This document shows positions 1 to 13,083 of a stretch of 64,000 nucleotides of DNA, piece after piece (the first letter of the stretch is position 1; the number at the start of each line of letters is the position of its first letter). The DNA is from Magnolia sinica (Eukaryota > Streptophyta > Magnoliopsida > Magnoliales > Magnoliaceae). The notes under the pieces are model-generated. The model did not search any database. It saw only the letters and a list, made by a program, of their open reading frames with translations, and was not told the DNA's origin. Location: positions 70,417,158 to 70,481,157 of the forward strand of contig NC_080583.1 in assembly GCF_029962835.1 (NCBI RefSeq). The letters are read 5' to 3'. A program made the translations under genes and the position numbers.

Positions 1-1530
1 AGTTCCGCACTCCTCTTTAGCAGCAACGGCGCCAACTCTATTCTCGCAGCAAGTAATGCACAAAAAGGCTGCGTTTGGACTGAAAATCAGGACGTTGATC
101 GTCCCGATTATTGCATCCTCCATCATGGATAGGGTTGAACCTGGCTGGCGCTTCCATTGGACGGTTCAGATCGTTGATCCGATCACGTTCTGGGTCACGT
201 AACTCCACGAAAAATCCAGATTTTTCGGACGCGTAAACCTTACGCTGGTTGCGCTGACGTGTTCGATGGGCCCCATAATGATGTCTTCAGAGAAATCCAC
301 TTCGTTCATTGGATTCCTTACGAAAAACTGGTCAGGAAGGGTGGGTTTTCTTTAAATTCTGCATGGCCCATTGTACCAGATCCATTCATCGTCTATCCTA
401 CTTTTGGACGATAAAAAATGGATCTCCGGGACCTTTGGAAACTTTGCCACCTAGGCATGAGTGATATGGCCCTCGTGATTCTCATGGACGGTCCAGATCA
501 GTCATCTGGACCATGATGGTGGCCAAATTTTGTCCGCAAGCTCTGTTCTTGCGTAAACAGAGAAGAAAAAAAATGGATTTCTTCCGTTGTGCTGCTGGCG
601 GGGGCCATGATTAAATTCAGATAGGAAATCCACACCGTCCACTGAAATCCTGACGAAAATCCAGTCAGGAATGAGTAGTTTTGGTAGGTTCTTGTGTGGC
701 CCACTGTACTAACTCAATTCGCCATTCATCTTACTTCTTTTGACGATCCATGTGCATACATGTGTATGGGTCCAAAATTCCACCTAGGTGAGGGTATTCC
801 CTACACCAGAGACACCATGGATGGCTCTAATCATTCAAAGGAGCAAGGGGTGGGCCCCACTGAGTGAAACTGGTGGACCCACGTCTGCTGCTGTGAGAAA
901 TTTGATTTGAGAAGAAGAGTCGGTCATCGCTTGCTGACTGACTTTCGGATGTTTGGTGCACGCCCAGTGCACCTGCATACCTTGCACATGCACTACATGT
1001 ATGGGTCCCACAGAGATGTTTGTGAGAAATCTACTCCATCCATCCATTCTGCCATATAATTTAAAGGGTTGAGACCAAAATTGAAGCATATCCAGATAGC
1101 ATGTGGGCCCAGAATCAACTATTTATGGGCTGATCTGATAGTTGTGCCACTTCCAGAGGTATCCAATGGTTGAAATTTTACGTGTACGGTTAATTTATGG
1201 CCCTCAAGCCATGTATGAATTTTCGAGCCAAACAGATGATGAAAACCCAGTGATTTTGCATTTTGGCTGACTTTCAGGCTGCTTGAGCTTCAGTTTCTCA
1301 ATTTTCGCGGACCCCTGGTGTGTAATTCCATTGATCTTGGTCCCCTGGAGTCCGTCCCTTGCCCTTGGTGTCATTAGCGCGTTAAATCTATGCTTTATCA
1401 TCCTTTTTTCAGTCTAAGCTCGTAAGTACACTCTGCATCACAAACACGATTAAATCAGCCATTAAACAGTATTATGCTTGTAAATCCAGGTAATAACTGG
1501 GGTCTAATATGCAATATTTGACCCTCAACA
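1..1530 (-). repeat. 3' LTR of the Athila-like element (partial, window edge)
   Basis: This stretch aligns with about 9,674-11,200. On the plus strand both copies end in the same ACCCTCAACA, giving the expected TG...CA termini. About 850 bp of this LTR lies beyond the window edge. A block near 530-595 differs completely from the matching block near 10,200-10,275, while the sequence on both sides aligns well. Confidence 0.92.
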
Positions 1531-1542
1531 CAACCCCTAACC
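1531..1542 (-). other. Polypurine tract of the Athila-like element
   Basis: On the minus strand this reads GTTAGGGGTTG immediately before the LTR start TGTTGAGG, the position where plus-strand DNA priming occurs in LTR elements. Confidence 0.6.
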
Positions 1543-2861
1543 AGCATTTTGCTAGTCCCGAGCAAAATATGCGAAAATTACTTTCAGAACTAAAAGACAA
1601 TTCCTGTAAACCCGAGTGACTTGTGAGCAAATAGTCGAGATGTGAAAATTCTAAGATTCATGAATGTTGGGTATAATTCTCTCCTAGATTCAAGCACATG
1701 GTAACTTCATAATTAAGTTCAAAATATTAATCTGTCAATTAGAACAATTCTAAACATTGAATTCCATGGATGTATAGTCTAATCTCGACTTATCAACATT
1801 AAGATTCACTTATCTATTTAAGGATATCATTGTTAACCAATAAGAGAATTCACGATAACCCAAACTTGTCTCACACATTATCTTTTTCTTTTTTTAATTT
1901 TTAATTTTTTCATTAAAAGTAACGCCAAGAAGGGGAATCAAATCCTCACCTATAGGGAGCAGACCTAAGGTAAAGACTTCAATCCCACTCTTTTTCATAT
2001 ATCATCCATGGGTAATCGAATCATCACCTTTCGTGAGCATACCTATGGTTTAGACTGTTCACCCAATCCATTCAATTTCCCAAGTTGGTTCCTTTCATGT
2101 TTAGTGATTACCAAGTTAATCCTTCAATATCGAACTGAACCCTTAATGTGCAAGTGAGATGTATTTTATGAAATCATGACTCAATCAATGTTTACAACTT
2201 TTAATTCCAGATTAATAATTCAAACTTAATTGTGAAATCTAAAAGATACTGAATCTAAGAGTCATAAATTACCAACATTACGTATCTTGAAATTCACAAG
2301 GAATTCCAAAAAAAATTAAAATTTTTCACAATTTTTGCTCAAGACCAAAAAAACACTGATTAGGAAACCTAATCTCCCACCCCCAACCTAAAATCTACAT
2401 TGTCCTCAATGTAAAAGAAATAAGCATGCAATATACATGGGACAATGAAAATATAAGAGTGATGGAAAGATAGTACCTGGACGAAAGAATCAAGAGGCTT
2501 TCCAAAGATATCTACGCAAGAGCGGGTGAGCACAAGAGAGAAACCAACAGAAGTAAAATAAAATAACAAAAATAAAATCCTACCTACACCACTTTCGCAG
2601 GTGCTCTCGATTGCATTTAGTGTATGCAACAAGCCTTTAAACCCCTAGGTTGCCCCTAGTGGACGAGTTGTAGTCTCGTGAGGGTTTGCAGCAGTGTTAC
2701 TCACAAACATTTGAACTAACTAACTAAAATAAAATAAAATAAAAGGCTGGGTTGCCTCCCAAGAGTGTTAAGTTTACCGTCTATCCTAAAACAGTATAAA
2801 AGAAACTATCCTAGTCCTATGAAAATAGGAAACCTACCTATACCTACATCAGACTAGGAGA
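1543..2861 (-). other. Non-coding 3' internal region of the Athila-like element
   Basis: AT-rich stretch between the integrase end and the polypurine tract. It has poly-T and poly-A runs and a GGTTGCCTCCCAAGAGTG stretch near 2,750, which resembles sequence often found just after pol in Athila elements. No env-like reading frame is visible. Confidence 0.6.
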
Positions 2862-5800
2862 TCAATCCTGGTAAACAGGATTAGTTAGAAGTATGGACAT
2901 GTCCTCTGAATCAAATTTCTCGACAAATGGCTTTAAGCGATATCCATTTACTTTAAACTCCTTACCATTGTCAGGATCTTTTATCTCAACGGCCCCATGA
3001 GGATACGCAGTGACCACAATGTAAGGGCCAGTCCAACTAGATCGAAACTTACCTAGAAAGAGAAGTAATCGAGAATTATAAAAAAGGACTTTCTGACCAA
3101 GTGTGAATGATTTTCGTAGAATACGTTGGTCATGAAATGCCTCCATTCTGTCTTTGTAAATTCTCGAGTTCTCGTACGCATCGTTTTGGATTTCTTCAAG
3201 TTCATTTAATTGAAGTTTACATAGCGAGCCAGCGTTGTCCAGATTTAAATTCAGATTTTTGATCGCCCAGTAGGCTTTATGTTTCAACTCCACAGGCAAG
3301 TGACAAGCTTTCCCATAGTTAAGTCTAAAGGGAGACGTTCCAATAGGGATTTTAAAAGCAGTACGGTATGCCCATAAAGCATCGGTCAATCGGATTGACC
3401 AATCCTTACGATCAGGGTTAACTGTTTTCTATAGGATATGTTTAATCTCCCTATTGAAAATCTCAGCTTATCCACTTGTCTGTGGATGGTATGGGGTGCT
3501 CACCTTATGAGAGATACCGTATTTCTTCATTAAGCTCTCAAATGGTCTATTACAAAAGTGTGAGCCCCCATCACTAATGATGGCTCGAGGCATCCCGAAC
3601 CGCGAAAGGATGTTCTCTTTTAAGAATTTAATGACCGTGCGATGGTCATTATTTTGGCACAGGATTTCTTCAACCCATTTAGTGACATAATCTACGGCAA
3701 GCAAAATATACAAATTTCCAAATGATTGGGGGAATGGTCCCATGAAATCGATGCCCCAGCAGTCAAATGCTTCTATGATAAGGATGGGATTCAAAGGCAT
3801 CATATTTCGACGGGATAATGCTCCCAATTTTTGACAACGCTCACAAGCCTTGCAAAACTCATGAGTATCCCTGAACATAGTGGACTAATAAAAGCCACAC
3901 TGTAAAATCTTGGCCATGATCTTTTTAGCAGAAAAGTGACCACCACAGGCCTGTGAGTGACAAAAGGAGATGACACTCTGATGCTCATCGTCTGGCACAC
4001 ATCTCCTCAGGATTTGGTCTGGGCAATATTTAAACAAATAAGGATCATCCCAGAAAAAGTTACGTACCTTGGTGAAAATTTTCTTCTTATCTTGCGCAGT
4101 CCAATGTGTCGGTATGGAACCTGTGGCAAGATAATTAGCAATATCAGTGAACCAAGATGAATGGGAGACTTTGAACAATTGTTCATCAGGGAACATGTCA
4201 TTGATATGGGTCGCCTCAGGGGAATTAGAGGTATTAAGGTGAGACAGATGATCGGCCACTACATTCTCTACTCCCTTTTTATCTTTAATTTTCAAATCAA
4301 ATTCTTGGAGTAGAAGGATCCATCGTATCAGGCGGGGCTTAGAATCATTCTTAGAAAGAAGATACTTAAGTGCCGCATGATCTATGTAAATAATGATCTT
4401 GGATCCGATCAGGTAGGACCTAAATTTATCCAAAGCGAACACTACGGCTAGGAGTTCCTTTTCCATAGTTGAGTAGTTCACTTGGGTAGAATTTAAAGTT
4501 CTACTTGCGTAATAAATGACGTAGGGCCTCTTATCTTTTCTCTGGCCTAGAACCGCCCCAAGAGCATAATCAGAAGCGTCGCACATAAACTCAAAAGGAA
4601 GGCTCCAATCAGGTGGTTGCATGATAGGTGCAGTAGTTAACATGCCCTTAAGCTTGGTGAAAGCTTCCTGACATGTCTCAGTCCACTCGTATGGTGCATC
4701 CTTTTGCAGAAGATTACATAAGGGACGAGAGAGGAGACTAAAGTCCTTTATAAATCGTCTATAAAACCCCGCGTGTCCTAAGAAGGATCGCACAACTCTG
4801 ATGTTCTTGGGTGGAGGTAGGTTAGAGATAAAATCGATTTTTGCTTTATCCACCTCGATTCCTTTGGACGAGATAATATGTCCAAGGACAATTCCCTTAT
4901 GAACCATGAAATGACACTTCTCCCAATTAAGTACCAAGTTCTTCTCTTCACATCTTTTCAGCACACATTTAAGACTCTCTAAGCACTCGCTGAAAGATGA
5001 ACCGAAAACAGAGAAATCGTCCATGAAGACCTCTAGATATTTTCCCACCATGTCAGAAAAGATACTCATCATACATCGCTGAAAGGTGGCAGGGGCATTA
5101 CATAATCCGAATGACATCCTTCTGTAGGCAAAGGTGTCGTAGGGACATGTAAATGTAGTCTTTTCCTTGTCCTCAGGGGCGATTTCAATCTGATTGTAGC
5201 CCGAATACCCGTCAAGGAAACAGTAATAGGAATGACCAGCTAGCCTTTCCAAGATTTGATCAGTGAAGGGCAAAGGAAAGTGGTCCTTCCTCATGACGGT
5301 ATTCAACTTCCTGTAGCCAATGCACATTTCCAACCCATAGTAACTCTAGTTGGCACGAGTTCATTATTAGCATTGGCTACGATGGTGATCTCGGACTTCT
5401 TAGGAACCACCTGAGTTGGACTCACCCATTGACTATCGGATATGGGGTATATGATACCCACATCTAATAATTTAAGAACCTCAGCCTTAACTACTTCCCT
5501 CATGTTTGGATTTAGTCTACATTGTGATTACCAAGCGGTCTTTCCATTATCCTCAAGATAAATGCGGTGAGTATAAATCGAGGGATCGATTCCCTTGAGG
5601 TCCGCTATCGTCCATCCAAGGGCTCCCTTATGCTCAATGAGAGTAGATATGAGCATACTCTCCTGTTCTTTCTCCAGGTGGCCAGAGATCACCACCGGAT
5701 ATGTCTCATCTTGACCTAAATAGACATATTTTAAATCAGAGGGCAAAGGTTTTAGGTCAAGCTTCGGCGGCTTAAGGTTAGACGGTAGAGGCACTACATC

Positions 5801-6480
5801 AGTTTAGGGCAACTCTTCAAATTGTGGCCTCCACCGGTTAACTTCAAGTATCGGTGCAGTATCAAGTAAGGCACACGTCTCCCTAATCATGTCATCATCA
5901 AAATCATGGGAGGCACGTCTCTAGAGGGTCAGAGGATAAGGTCAGAGGTGTCTTATCTTCCACTAAAGAGTCAATCATATTAATGTCGTGGAAATCGTCA
6001 TCATCCTCTAAGTTTCTGCCGTTATTGAAAAAAATATTTGACTCCAATGTCATATTCCCAAAAGACATAGTCATGACACCATTCCTGCAATTGATAATTG
6101 CGTTTGAAGTGGCAAGGAATGGGCGACCCAGAATGACGGAAATCTGAGTGCTCATGTTATTGATGGGTTATGTGTCTAGGATGATAAAATCTACAGGGTA
6201 GTAAAATCTATCAACTTGGACCAACACATCCTCAATTATCCCTCTTGGTACACGAACAGAGCGATCAGCAAGTTGTAGTGTGGTTAGAGTAGGTTTTAAT
6301 TCACTCAAATCTAACTGTTTGTACACTGAGTAGGGAATCAAATTGACGCTCGCTCCTAAGTCAAAAAGTGCATGATCAATTCGATGGTCCCCGATTACAC
6401 ATGATATGGTTGGGCTACCAGGATCTTTGAATTTCTGTGGCACGTCTTGCTTTAGGATGGCACTCACTTTCTCGGTCAAG
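2862..6480 (-). pseudogene. Athila pol region (protease, RT, RNase H, integrase), fossil
   Basis: The pol region reads leftward. Aspartic-protease-like sequence with an LFDLGASVNLIP motif lies around 6,168-6,480. Reverse transcriptase follows with YSGYNQI and FMDDFSVFG (the YxDD-type catalytic box is FMDD here), then RNase H with an [16 protein letters not shown] motif, then integrase with a zinc-binding His/Cys region, a WGIDFMGPFP core motif and SDGGSHF. Its C-terminal part spans about 2,862-3,400. These motifs and their order are typical of plant Ty3/gypsy pol, with integrase last. The region is broken in several places and is treated as a fossil. Confidence 0.9.
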
Positions 6481-6869
6481 AAGATCTTCTTTTGAATATT
6501 CTGCCGTCATTTGGTCGTGCATAAGTCTTTCAGGAATTTGGCATATGAAGGTATCTGTTTTACGACATCAAGTAGAGGAATGTTGACTTTCACTTGTTTC
6601 AATACCTCTAGGATATCCTGAGAGTTAGAGAGAGGTTTTGGTGCGACCAACCGTTGGGAAAATGGAGCAACTGGCTTTTCTAGAAGTTCCGATTCTAATT
6701 TTTGTGGGGCATCCTAGATCCATCATTATTGTCATCTTCTAGTTCTTGAGGCTTTTCGGGCCTAATCGGAAGGGTTTCATCAATGATCTTCCCACTCCTA
6801 AGAGTGGTGATGGATTTAGCGTGCTCCATTTAATTTGAAGAGCTGGGATTACTTATCTCGTATTGCGGT

Positions 6870-8060
6870 TTACGATTGGGAAGCGGTTATGCAGGAAGCA
6901 TTCCCTTTTCTATAACCGTCATACGTGAATCCATCTTTTGCGTAAAGTCTTGCATTGCCTGGGTCAGCTCTTGCATGGAATTTTGAACCGGTTCTTCTTG
7001 AGGTTTTCCCTGATTTGGATTTTGATTGAAGAAACTTTGAGGGGTAGCAGTTTGTCCATTTCTCCAACTAAAGTTTGGATGATTTTTCCAACCAGGATTG
7101 TACGTATTAGAGGTCGGTCTATTGAAAGGTCTTTGATAATTATTTACGGCATTGGATTCTTCACTCAACACTTCTCGAAAGGCGGGTATTGTAGGACAAT
7201 TTTCAGTTGTATGAATGTTGCACTCACATATGCTGCAAACACTTTCATTAACCTTATCCTTCTTTCCTTCCATGGCCTCAACTTTTCTTATGAGCATAGT
7301 CACTTTATACTTGAGATCATCCTCTTCTTTCAAGAGATACAATCCACCTTTCTCCTTTAATTGAGTCAGCCTAGACGTGGTGTTCGACTTTGGGTAATAA
7401 TCCCATGATTGTTTTTTTTCAGCAAGACTATCGAGGTAATCCCATACCTCATCGATATTTTTATTAATGAATTCTCCATTACACATTGTCTCGACCATTT
7501 GGCGTATGGAAGATGTCAGTCCATCGTAGAAAAAATTTGTAATGCACCACGTTTCAAAGCCGTGTTGTGGGCATGAACTGACCAAATCCTTGAACCTTTT
7601 CCAACATTGCTAAAATGTTTCATCCTCCTTTTGAGTGAAGTTCATGATTGCTTTTCTAAGGGTAATCGTTTTATGATGTGGAAAGAATTTCTTTATAAAT
7701 TCCCTTTGCATATCATTCCATGTGCCAATGGATCTAGGACGTAGTGAATGTAACCACGTCTTAGCCTTCTCTTTTAAGGAAAAGGAAAAGAGTCTCAGCC
7801 TGACTATATCCTCAGATACATTTTGAAAATATAAAGTGGCTCTGATCTCTTCAAACTCTTTCAAATGTAGGTATGGTTCTTCAGATTCAAGCCCATGGAA
7901 CTTAGGAAGGAGTTGGATAACCCCTGGCTTGATGTCCATATGTCCTATATTTTCAAGAAAAATCATGCATGAGGGCATACTCACCCCCACTGGTTGTAAA
8001 TAATCTCGTAAAGTACGTGGCGAGGGTGCTTGATACACCTCATTCTCATCCTAAATGTCC
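6870..8060 (-). pseudogene. Athila gag-like region, fossil
   Basis: Between the primer site side and pol, this region encodes a retrotransposon gag-type sequence. A segment near 7,610-7,990 has the gag core pattern (LRLFSFSLKEKAKTWL), and 7,240-7,150 carries a Cys/His-rich short stretch resembling a zinc knuckle (CSICECNIHTTENC). The C-terminal part is rich in Asn, Gln and Pro, as is common in Athila gag. It is broken, not intact. Confidence 0.85.
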
Positions 8061-8798
8061 TCCACCCTAGGTTGGGGTAGAAGAGGTTGGTTTTCAGCCA
8101 TCACTTCAATTAACTCAGGGAATTTCGAGTGGTGTTTAGTCCTGCGATGGATAGTCAACCCCTTAACCAATCCTCCTTCAGTCAAGAGACATCAAGTGTT
8201 GTCACGGGCCCACTTGGGCATGAAACACTCGCAGCCCTCAATCAAATTCGAAACCTAATCCTAATAAGGAAAAGAAAATCTAGAAAGAAAGAGAGAGTTG
8301 GAAAGAAGTTACCAAATCGAAGTCCTAAGGAGCTTACCGAATTAGAAATTTTAATCTTAAAGGCCTACAAAATAGGAAAGTTAGTTTCTAAACAAAAATT
8401 CTATAAGTAGAAAGTTAGGAAATAAAATTAGATTCTAAAAGAGTTCGAATTAGAAAGTTTCTAAAAAAACAAAAATAGAAAGTTAATTTCTAAAAAGGGA
8501 AATAACTAACCTAGTTTCTAAAAACAAAAGAGGAAAGTTTCTAAAAATAAACTATTTCCTACAAATAGGAAAATACTAGAATTAGAAAATTTCTAAAATT
8601 TAAACCCTAATTTTAAAAATATAAAAAGTAGAGAAATTAGGAAGGAATTACCAATTTAGAAACTTATGTCAGGATCTTACAAAACAGGAAAACAAGTTAG
8701 TTCTAGAAATCAAATAAAAACCTAAAACTAAAGTTAGTCAAATTCTAATCTTAAACTAATTCTAAACCTAATTAATTTCAAAGAATCGTAACCGTCAG
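8061..8798 (-). other. 5' leader of the Athila-like element
   Basis: AT-rich, non-coding stretch between gag and the primer binding site. It is full of short TAGAAAGTT / TTTCTAAAA repeats and has no convincing reading frame. Confidence 0.6.
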
Positions 8799-8816
8799 TC
8801 CCCGGAAACGGCGCCA
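8799..8816 (-). other. Primer binding site, tRNA-Asp type
   Basis: On the minus strand this reads TGGCGCCGTTTCCGGGGA, complementary to the 3' end of plant tRNA-Asp with one difference from the usual TGGCGCCGTTGCCGGGGA. It sits a few bases inside the right LTR and so fixes the element's direction. Confidence 0.88.
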
Positions 8817-8822
8817 AAAACT

Positions 8823-11200
8823 TGTTCACTCCCTAAGTATAGGGTTGTGATGTAGTAATAAACTCGGTAAGACCGAGGTCGAATCCCAAGGGACTGAAAC
8901 CTGTACGTAACCTGAAAATAACTAGAACTAGAAAAAGATGAAATCTAAATCAAGTGGATTTGAGGAATAATGATGAAATAGTAAAATATGTAGAATTCAA
9001 AGGTAGGAAACTAGGGATTCAGAGGATCCACTTGTAGGTATCAGGGAGATCTTTATGCCTGCTTCAAAAATCATAGAACTTAAACTGAACTTCCTCTGAT
9101 ATAATTTTAAAGAGATGAAAGGTATATGAATTAGAATGGATTCCATCACCAAACCATGCCCAAGAGACAAAGTCAACAATAGAATTAAACTAATTACCAA
9201 CCAATCAGATGATTATGAAGGTTAGGAAGGGTACCGCCATCCAACCATGCCCAGGAGACGATGGCGAACAGTAGGGCTTCTTGACATCATAATCAAAATA
9301 AGGAAAAAGAAATACTCAAAGCCATTGCAAACCCATTGTAATTTCAGTCACAACAGGCCATTAAAAACTACAAATATTTCCATAATAAAATTAAATCAAA
9401 AATTCCTCCATTCTAAACAAAGGGCACACGCATACAATCTCCCATCACTTTACAAGCTTCACCTCTTAGCCCTAGCTAAGAGGTTTAGCCTGACATAATT
9501 GGGCTAATTCCTAAATAAAAATAATATAAAAAATAAAAGAACTACCACTGCTGCACGTCCACCGCTGCTGCATGTTTCAACTCCAATTGCCTCCTTGAAT
9601 CCTCCTTTTTCTCTTCTTTTTTGTTCTTCTGTTTCTTCTCTCCTATTATAGTTGTCCAGCGCCCTGGAGGAGTGAGTTCCGTACTCCTCTTTACGCAGTA
9701 ACAGCGCCAACTCTGTTCTTGCAGCAAGTAACGCACAAAAAGGCTGCGTTTGGACTGAAAATCAGGATGTTGATCGTCCCAATTATTGCATCCTCCATCA
9801 TGGATAGGGTTGAACCTGGCTGGGGCTTCCATTGGACGGTTCGGATCGCTGATCCGATCACATTCTGGGTCACGTAACTCCACGAAAAATCCAGATTTTC
9901 TGGACGCGCATAAACCTTACGCAGGTTACGCTGACGTGTTCGTTGGGCCCCATAATGATGTCTTCATAGAAATCCACTTCGTTCATTGGATTCTTGACGA
10001 AAAACTGATCAGGAAGGGTGGGTTTTATTCAAATTCTGCATGGCCCATTGTACCAGATCCATTCACCGTCCATCTTGCTTTTGGACGATAAAAATGGATC
10101 TCCAGGACCTTTTGAAACTTTGTCACTTAGCCATGAGTGATATGGCCCTCGTGATTCTCATGGACGGTCCAGATCAGTCATCCGGACCATGATGGTGGCC
10201 CACAGAGATCACGTGCCGGATAGCGTGCGGACGCTGGCAGAAATTCAATTTGAAGAAGGAGAGCTCAGGTCTTGGTGGGGGCCATGATTAAATTCAGATA
10301 GGAAATCCACACCATCCACTGAAATCCTGACGAAAATCCAGTCAAGAATGAGTAGTTTTGGTAGGTTCTTGTGCGGCCTACTGTACTAAGTCAATTCGCC
10401 GTTCATCTTACTTCTTTTGACGATCCACGTGCATACACGTGTATGGGTCCAAAATTCCACCTAGGTGAGGGTATTCCCTACCCCAGAGACACTATGGATG
10501 GCTTTGATCAGTCAAAGGAGCAAGGGGTGGGCCCCACTGAGTGAAACCGGTGGACCCACGTCCGCCACTGTGAGAAATCATATTTGAGAGGAAGAGTCGG
10601 TCAACGCTTGCTGACCGACTTTCGGATGTTTGGTGCACGCCCGGTGCACCTGCATACCTTGCACATGCACTACATGTATGGGTCCCATAGAGATGTTTGT
10701 GAGAAATCTACTTTGTCCATCCACCATATAATTTAAAGGGTTGAGACCAAAATTGAAGCATATCCAGATAGCAGGTGGGCCCAGAATCAACTATTTATGG
10801 GCTGATCTGACAGTTGTGACACTTCCAGAGGCATTCAATGGCTGAAATTTTACGTGTATGGTTAGTTTTTGGTCCTCGAGCCATGTATGAAGTTTTGAGC
10901 CGAACAAATGATGAAAATCCAGTGATCTTACATTTTGGCTAACTTTTAGGCCGCTTGAGCTTCAATTTCTCAATTTTCGCGGATCCCTGCGTGTAATTCC
11001 GTCAATCTTGGTCCCCTGGAGTCCATCCCTTGCCTTTGGTGTCATCAGAGCGTTAAATCTATGTTTTATCATCCTTTTTCAGTCTAAGCTCGTAAGTACA
11101 CTCTGCATCACAAACACGATTAAATCAGCCATTAAACAGTATTATGCTTGTAAATCCAGGTAATAACTGGGGTCTAATATACAATATTTGACCCTCAACA
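8823..11200 (-). repeat. 5' LTR of the Athila-like element, about 2.4 kb
   Basis: On the plus strand it starts TGTTCACTCCCTAAG and ends ACCCTCAACA. The part from about 9,674 onward repeats as 1-1,530. The next sequence to the right, CTAAC, is the LINE target; the other target-site copy lies outside the window. This full copy gives the LTR length. Confidence 0.9.
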
Positions 11201-12129
11201 CTAACCAAACTGAAAAATGTGAAAGTGCAGCTGAAAATCTGGAACAAGGAGCAGTTTGGTGATATCTTTGAGAAACTTAAGATGGCAGAATCTGAGGTAA
11301 CAGAGACCGACAGGCAGCTCCATCATTCGAACTTAAGCCAAGCTGACTACACGTCCCTATATAACAGATTTTAGGTAGATTCGAATCAGCTCAATCAGTG
11401 GGAAATCAAATAGAAAATCTTCTGGTAACAGAAATCCAAGTCAAGCTGGCTACAAGAGGGGGACTATAACACAAAGTTCTTTCATGCAACTGCCACTGAG
11501 CGGCATAGGCGAGCCAGAATTTCCAACATTCACCTTCAGTCTGGTGCGGTTGTGACAGATAACGATGATATAAAAAGGGAAGCCATCACCTATTTGAGGG
11601 GCTTTTTAAGGTAGAACCAATCCGATAAATTCGCAATTACTGGATTTGGTGCCAAAGCTTGTGACTCAGGATATGAACCATTTCCTTATTTCTCCGCCTT
11701 CAATGTAAGATATTAAAGAGGCCATCCAAGCCATCCCATCTGACAGTGCGCTAAGCCCCCAATGGATTCTCCGGAGTTTTTTACTCTACTTGTTGGGATA
11801 TCATTGGCATGGACATTCACAAGGCCATAACATATTTCTTCTAGGGTGGTAAGATTCCTCGTGCAGTTAATTCCTCTCTTATTTGTTTGATTCCCAAGAG
11901 GGAGGCGCCAAGAAAATGGTCTGATTTTAGACCCATAAGTTTATGTAACTGCCTCTACAAAATCTTCTCAAAGATTATTGCAGTTCGCCTCAGTTATTTC
12001 CTCCCCACCCTCATATCTCCTGAGCAGGGTGCTTTCATCAAAGGCAGAGCTATCTCAGAAAATATTGCACTTTCACAGGAATTGTTTAAGGAGGTGAATC
12101 GAAAGACCAGAGGAGGTAATGTGGTGCTA
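11201..12129 (+). pseudogene. L1-type LINE ORF2 fragment (linker and reverse transcriptase start)
   Basis: The frame from 11,201 reads as the region between endonuclease and reverse transcriptase of plant L1 ORF2. It has a WNKEQFGDIF helix, then a WLQEGDYNTKFFHA block matching the conserved W-L-x-E-G-D-x-N-T-K-F-F-H motif. From about 11,887 the RT start follows, with RPISLCNCLYKIFSKI and ISPEQGAFIKGRAI. It is dead: in-frame stops lie at 11,372 (TAG), 11,411 (TAG) and 11,426 (TAA), with frame changes before the RT part. The 5' part of the LINE is cut off by the Athila insertion at 11,200, and the RT is cut by a copia-like LTR near 12,130, so the RT catalytic box is absent here. Confidence 0.85.
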
Positions 12130-12448
12130 TGTTGCAAGATTTGTTTTCGATTTCATTTGGGATTTCTTCTTGGCTTATAAATATGGATGTAAACGGGATT
12201 GAGAGAGTATTCTACGGTTTCTAAATCGTCTAAGGGCTTCAAAGGGTGTAGTCAGGGTGAGATTCGAGGTTATTTGAATCGGGTAAGATCTCTCTTTGTA
12301 ATTTTTGCTTCATAGTGATATTTGTCGCTTTGTGCCGCAGTTTTTTTTCCCGCAAAGGGTTTTCCATGTAAAAATTTGGAGTGTTTGCATTGCACTTATT
12401 TGGTGCGATTGGATTACTTTACTTGATTCATCTCGGTGTGATTCCACA
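12130..12448 (+). repeat. Copia-like LTR fragment or solo LTR
   Basis: The end has the look of plant Ty1/copia LTRs: a CCGCAGTTTTTTTTCCCGCA stretch, then GGGTTTTCCATGTAAAAA and a final GATTCCACA. A TATA-like TTATAAATATGG lies near 12,176. The proposed start TGTTGCAAG and end CCACA give TG...CA termini, but the five bases on each side do not match and no primer binding site follows, so it may be a truncated fragment. Boundaries are approximate. Confidence 0.5.
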
Positions 12449-13083
12449 GTCCCCCAACATATTATCAACCTAAGAACCAATAGGAAGAATGCGTGGTCCC
12501 CGAATTTCCTTGTGGGAGTGGCGTTTTCCCTATCCGTAGTGTGTGAAGGAGAAGAGGAAGATCCGATGGCATCATTCTCCATCTCGGGTGAGCTTCCAGT
12601 ACCAGTATTAATGGCAAACACAAGTTAGTGCTCATGTATTCCTGGTTGGTGCACGTAGATCCTAGCTAGAGATGTATTTTCACAGTATGACCTAATAATG
12701 CACTCTTTGGGGCAAAATAGCATGTTCAAGGAATACGGATCAAGATCTAGTCAAGTGGCCTACGTGCGCATGAGAAAGATGGATTGTTCTTGCAATATTA
12801 CAAATGGTCCGTGTTCACCATCCACATTGAGTCCAGCAGATTGAAAGTCTTTAAATATGCCATGGATGAAAAAAACATAATAATAATAATAAAGTAGGCT
12901 CAAACATCAGGTGAACCACACATGTGCGTTCAATATAGACTGTTGCTCATCTTTTTTCATTCTTCCCATACATTTGTAGCCCCAGCGACGAGTTAATCAA
13001 CTTGATTTTACTTATTGCTTGTTCACGGTGGCACCCACCTAATGAATGGCCCATCTCTGTTATATTTGCGCGATTCAAGCTAA
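12449..13083. other. Intergenic stretch 3' of the glycosyltransferase
   Basis: No coding region or recognisable repeat was found here. It probably contains the 3' untranslated and termination signals of the minus-strand glycosyltransferase. The frames on both strands near 12,305-12,628 lack any domain. Confidence 0.5.

Larger units (their letters stand above)
1..11200 (-). mobile_element. Athila-like Ty3/gypsy LTR element, left LTR cut by window edge
   Basis: Minus-strand LTR element. From right to left it has a long LTR, a primer binding site matching the 3' end of tRNA-Asp, a gag-like region, a pol region in the order protease, reverse transcriptase, RNase H and integrase, a non-coding stretch, a purine-rich tract and the second LTR. 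The tRNA-Asp primer site, the Athila-type integrase C-terminus and the LTR length place it in the Athila clade. Many Athila members carry an env-like frame between integrase and the 3' LTR; here that 1.3 kb shows none. It is a broken fossil with several disabling changes. In a 120-base sample of the LTR pair I counted about nine differences, mostly transitions, which suggests an insertion a few million years old. It lies in an L1 LINE. Confidence 0.93.

Noticed and set aside
9542-9883. Minus-strand 113-residue frame
   Set aside because: Lies inside the Athila LTR; no domain, and its left part is a Lys/Glu low-complexity stretch.
12305-12628. Overlapping frames of over 100 residues on both strands
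   Set aside because: No domain or conserved motif; overlaps the end of a copia-like LTR.
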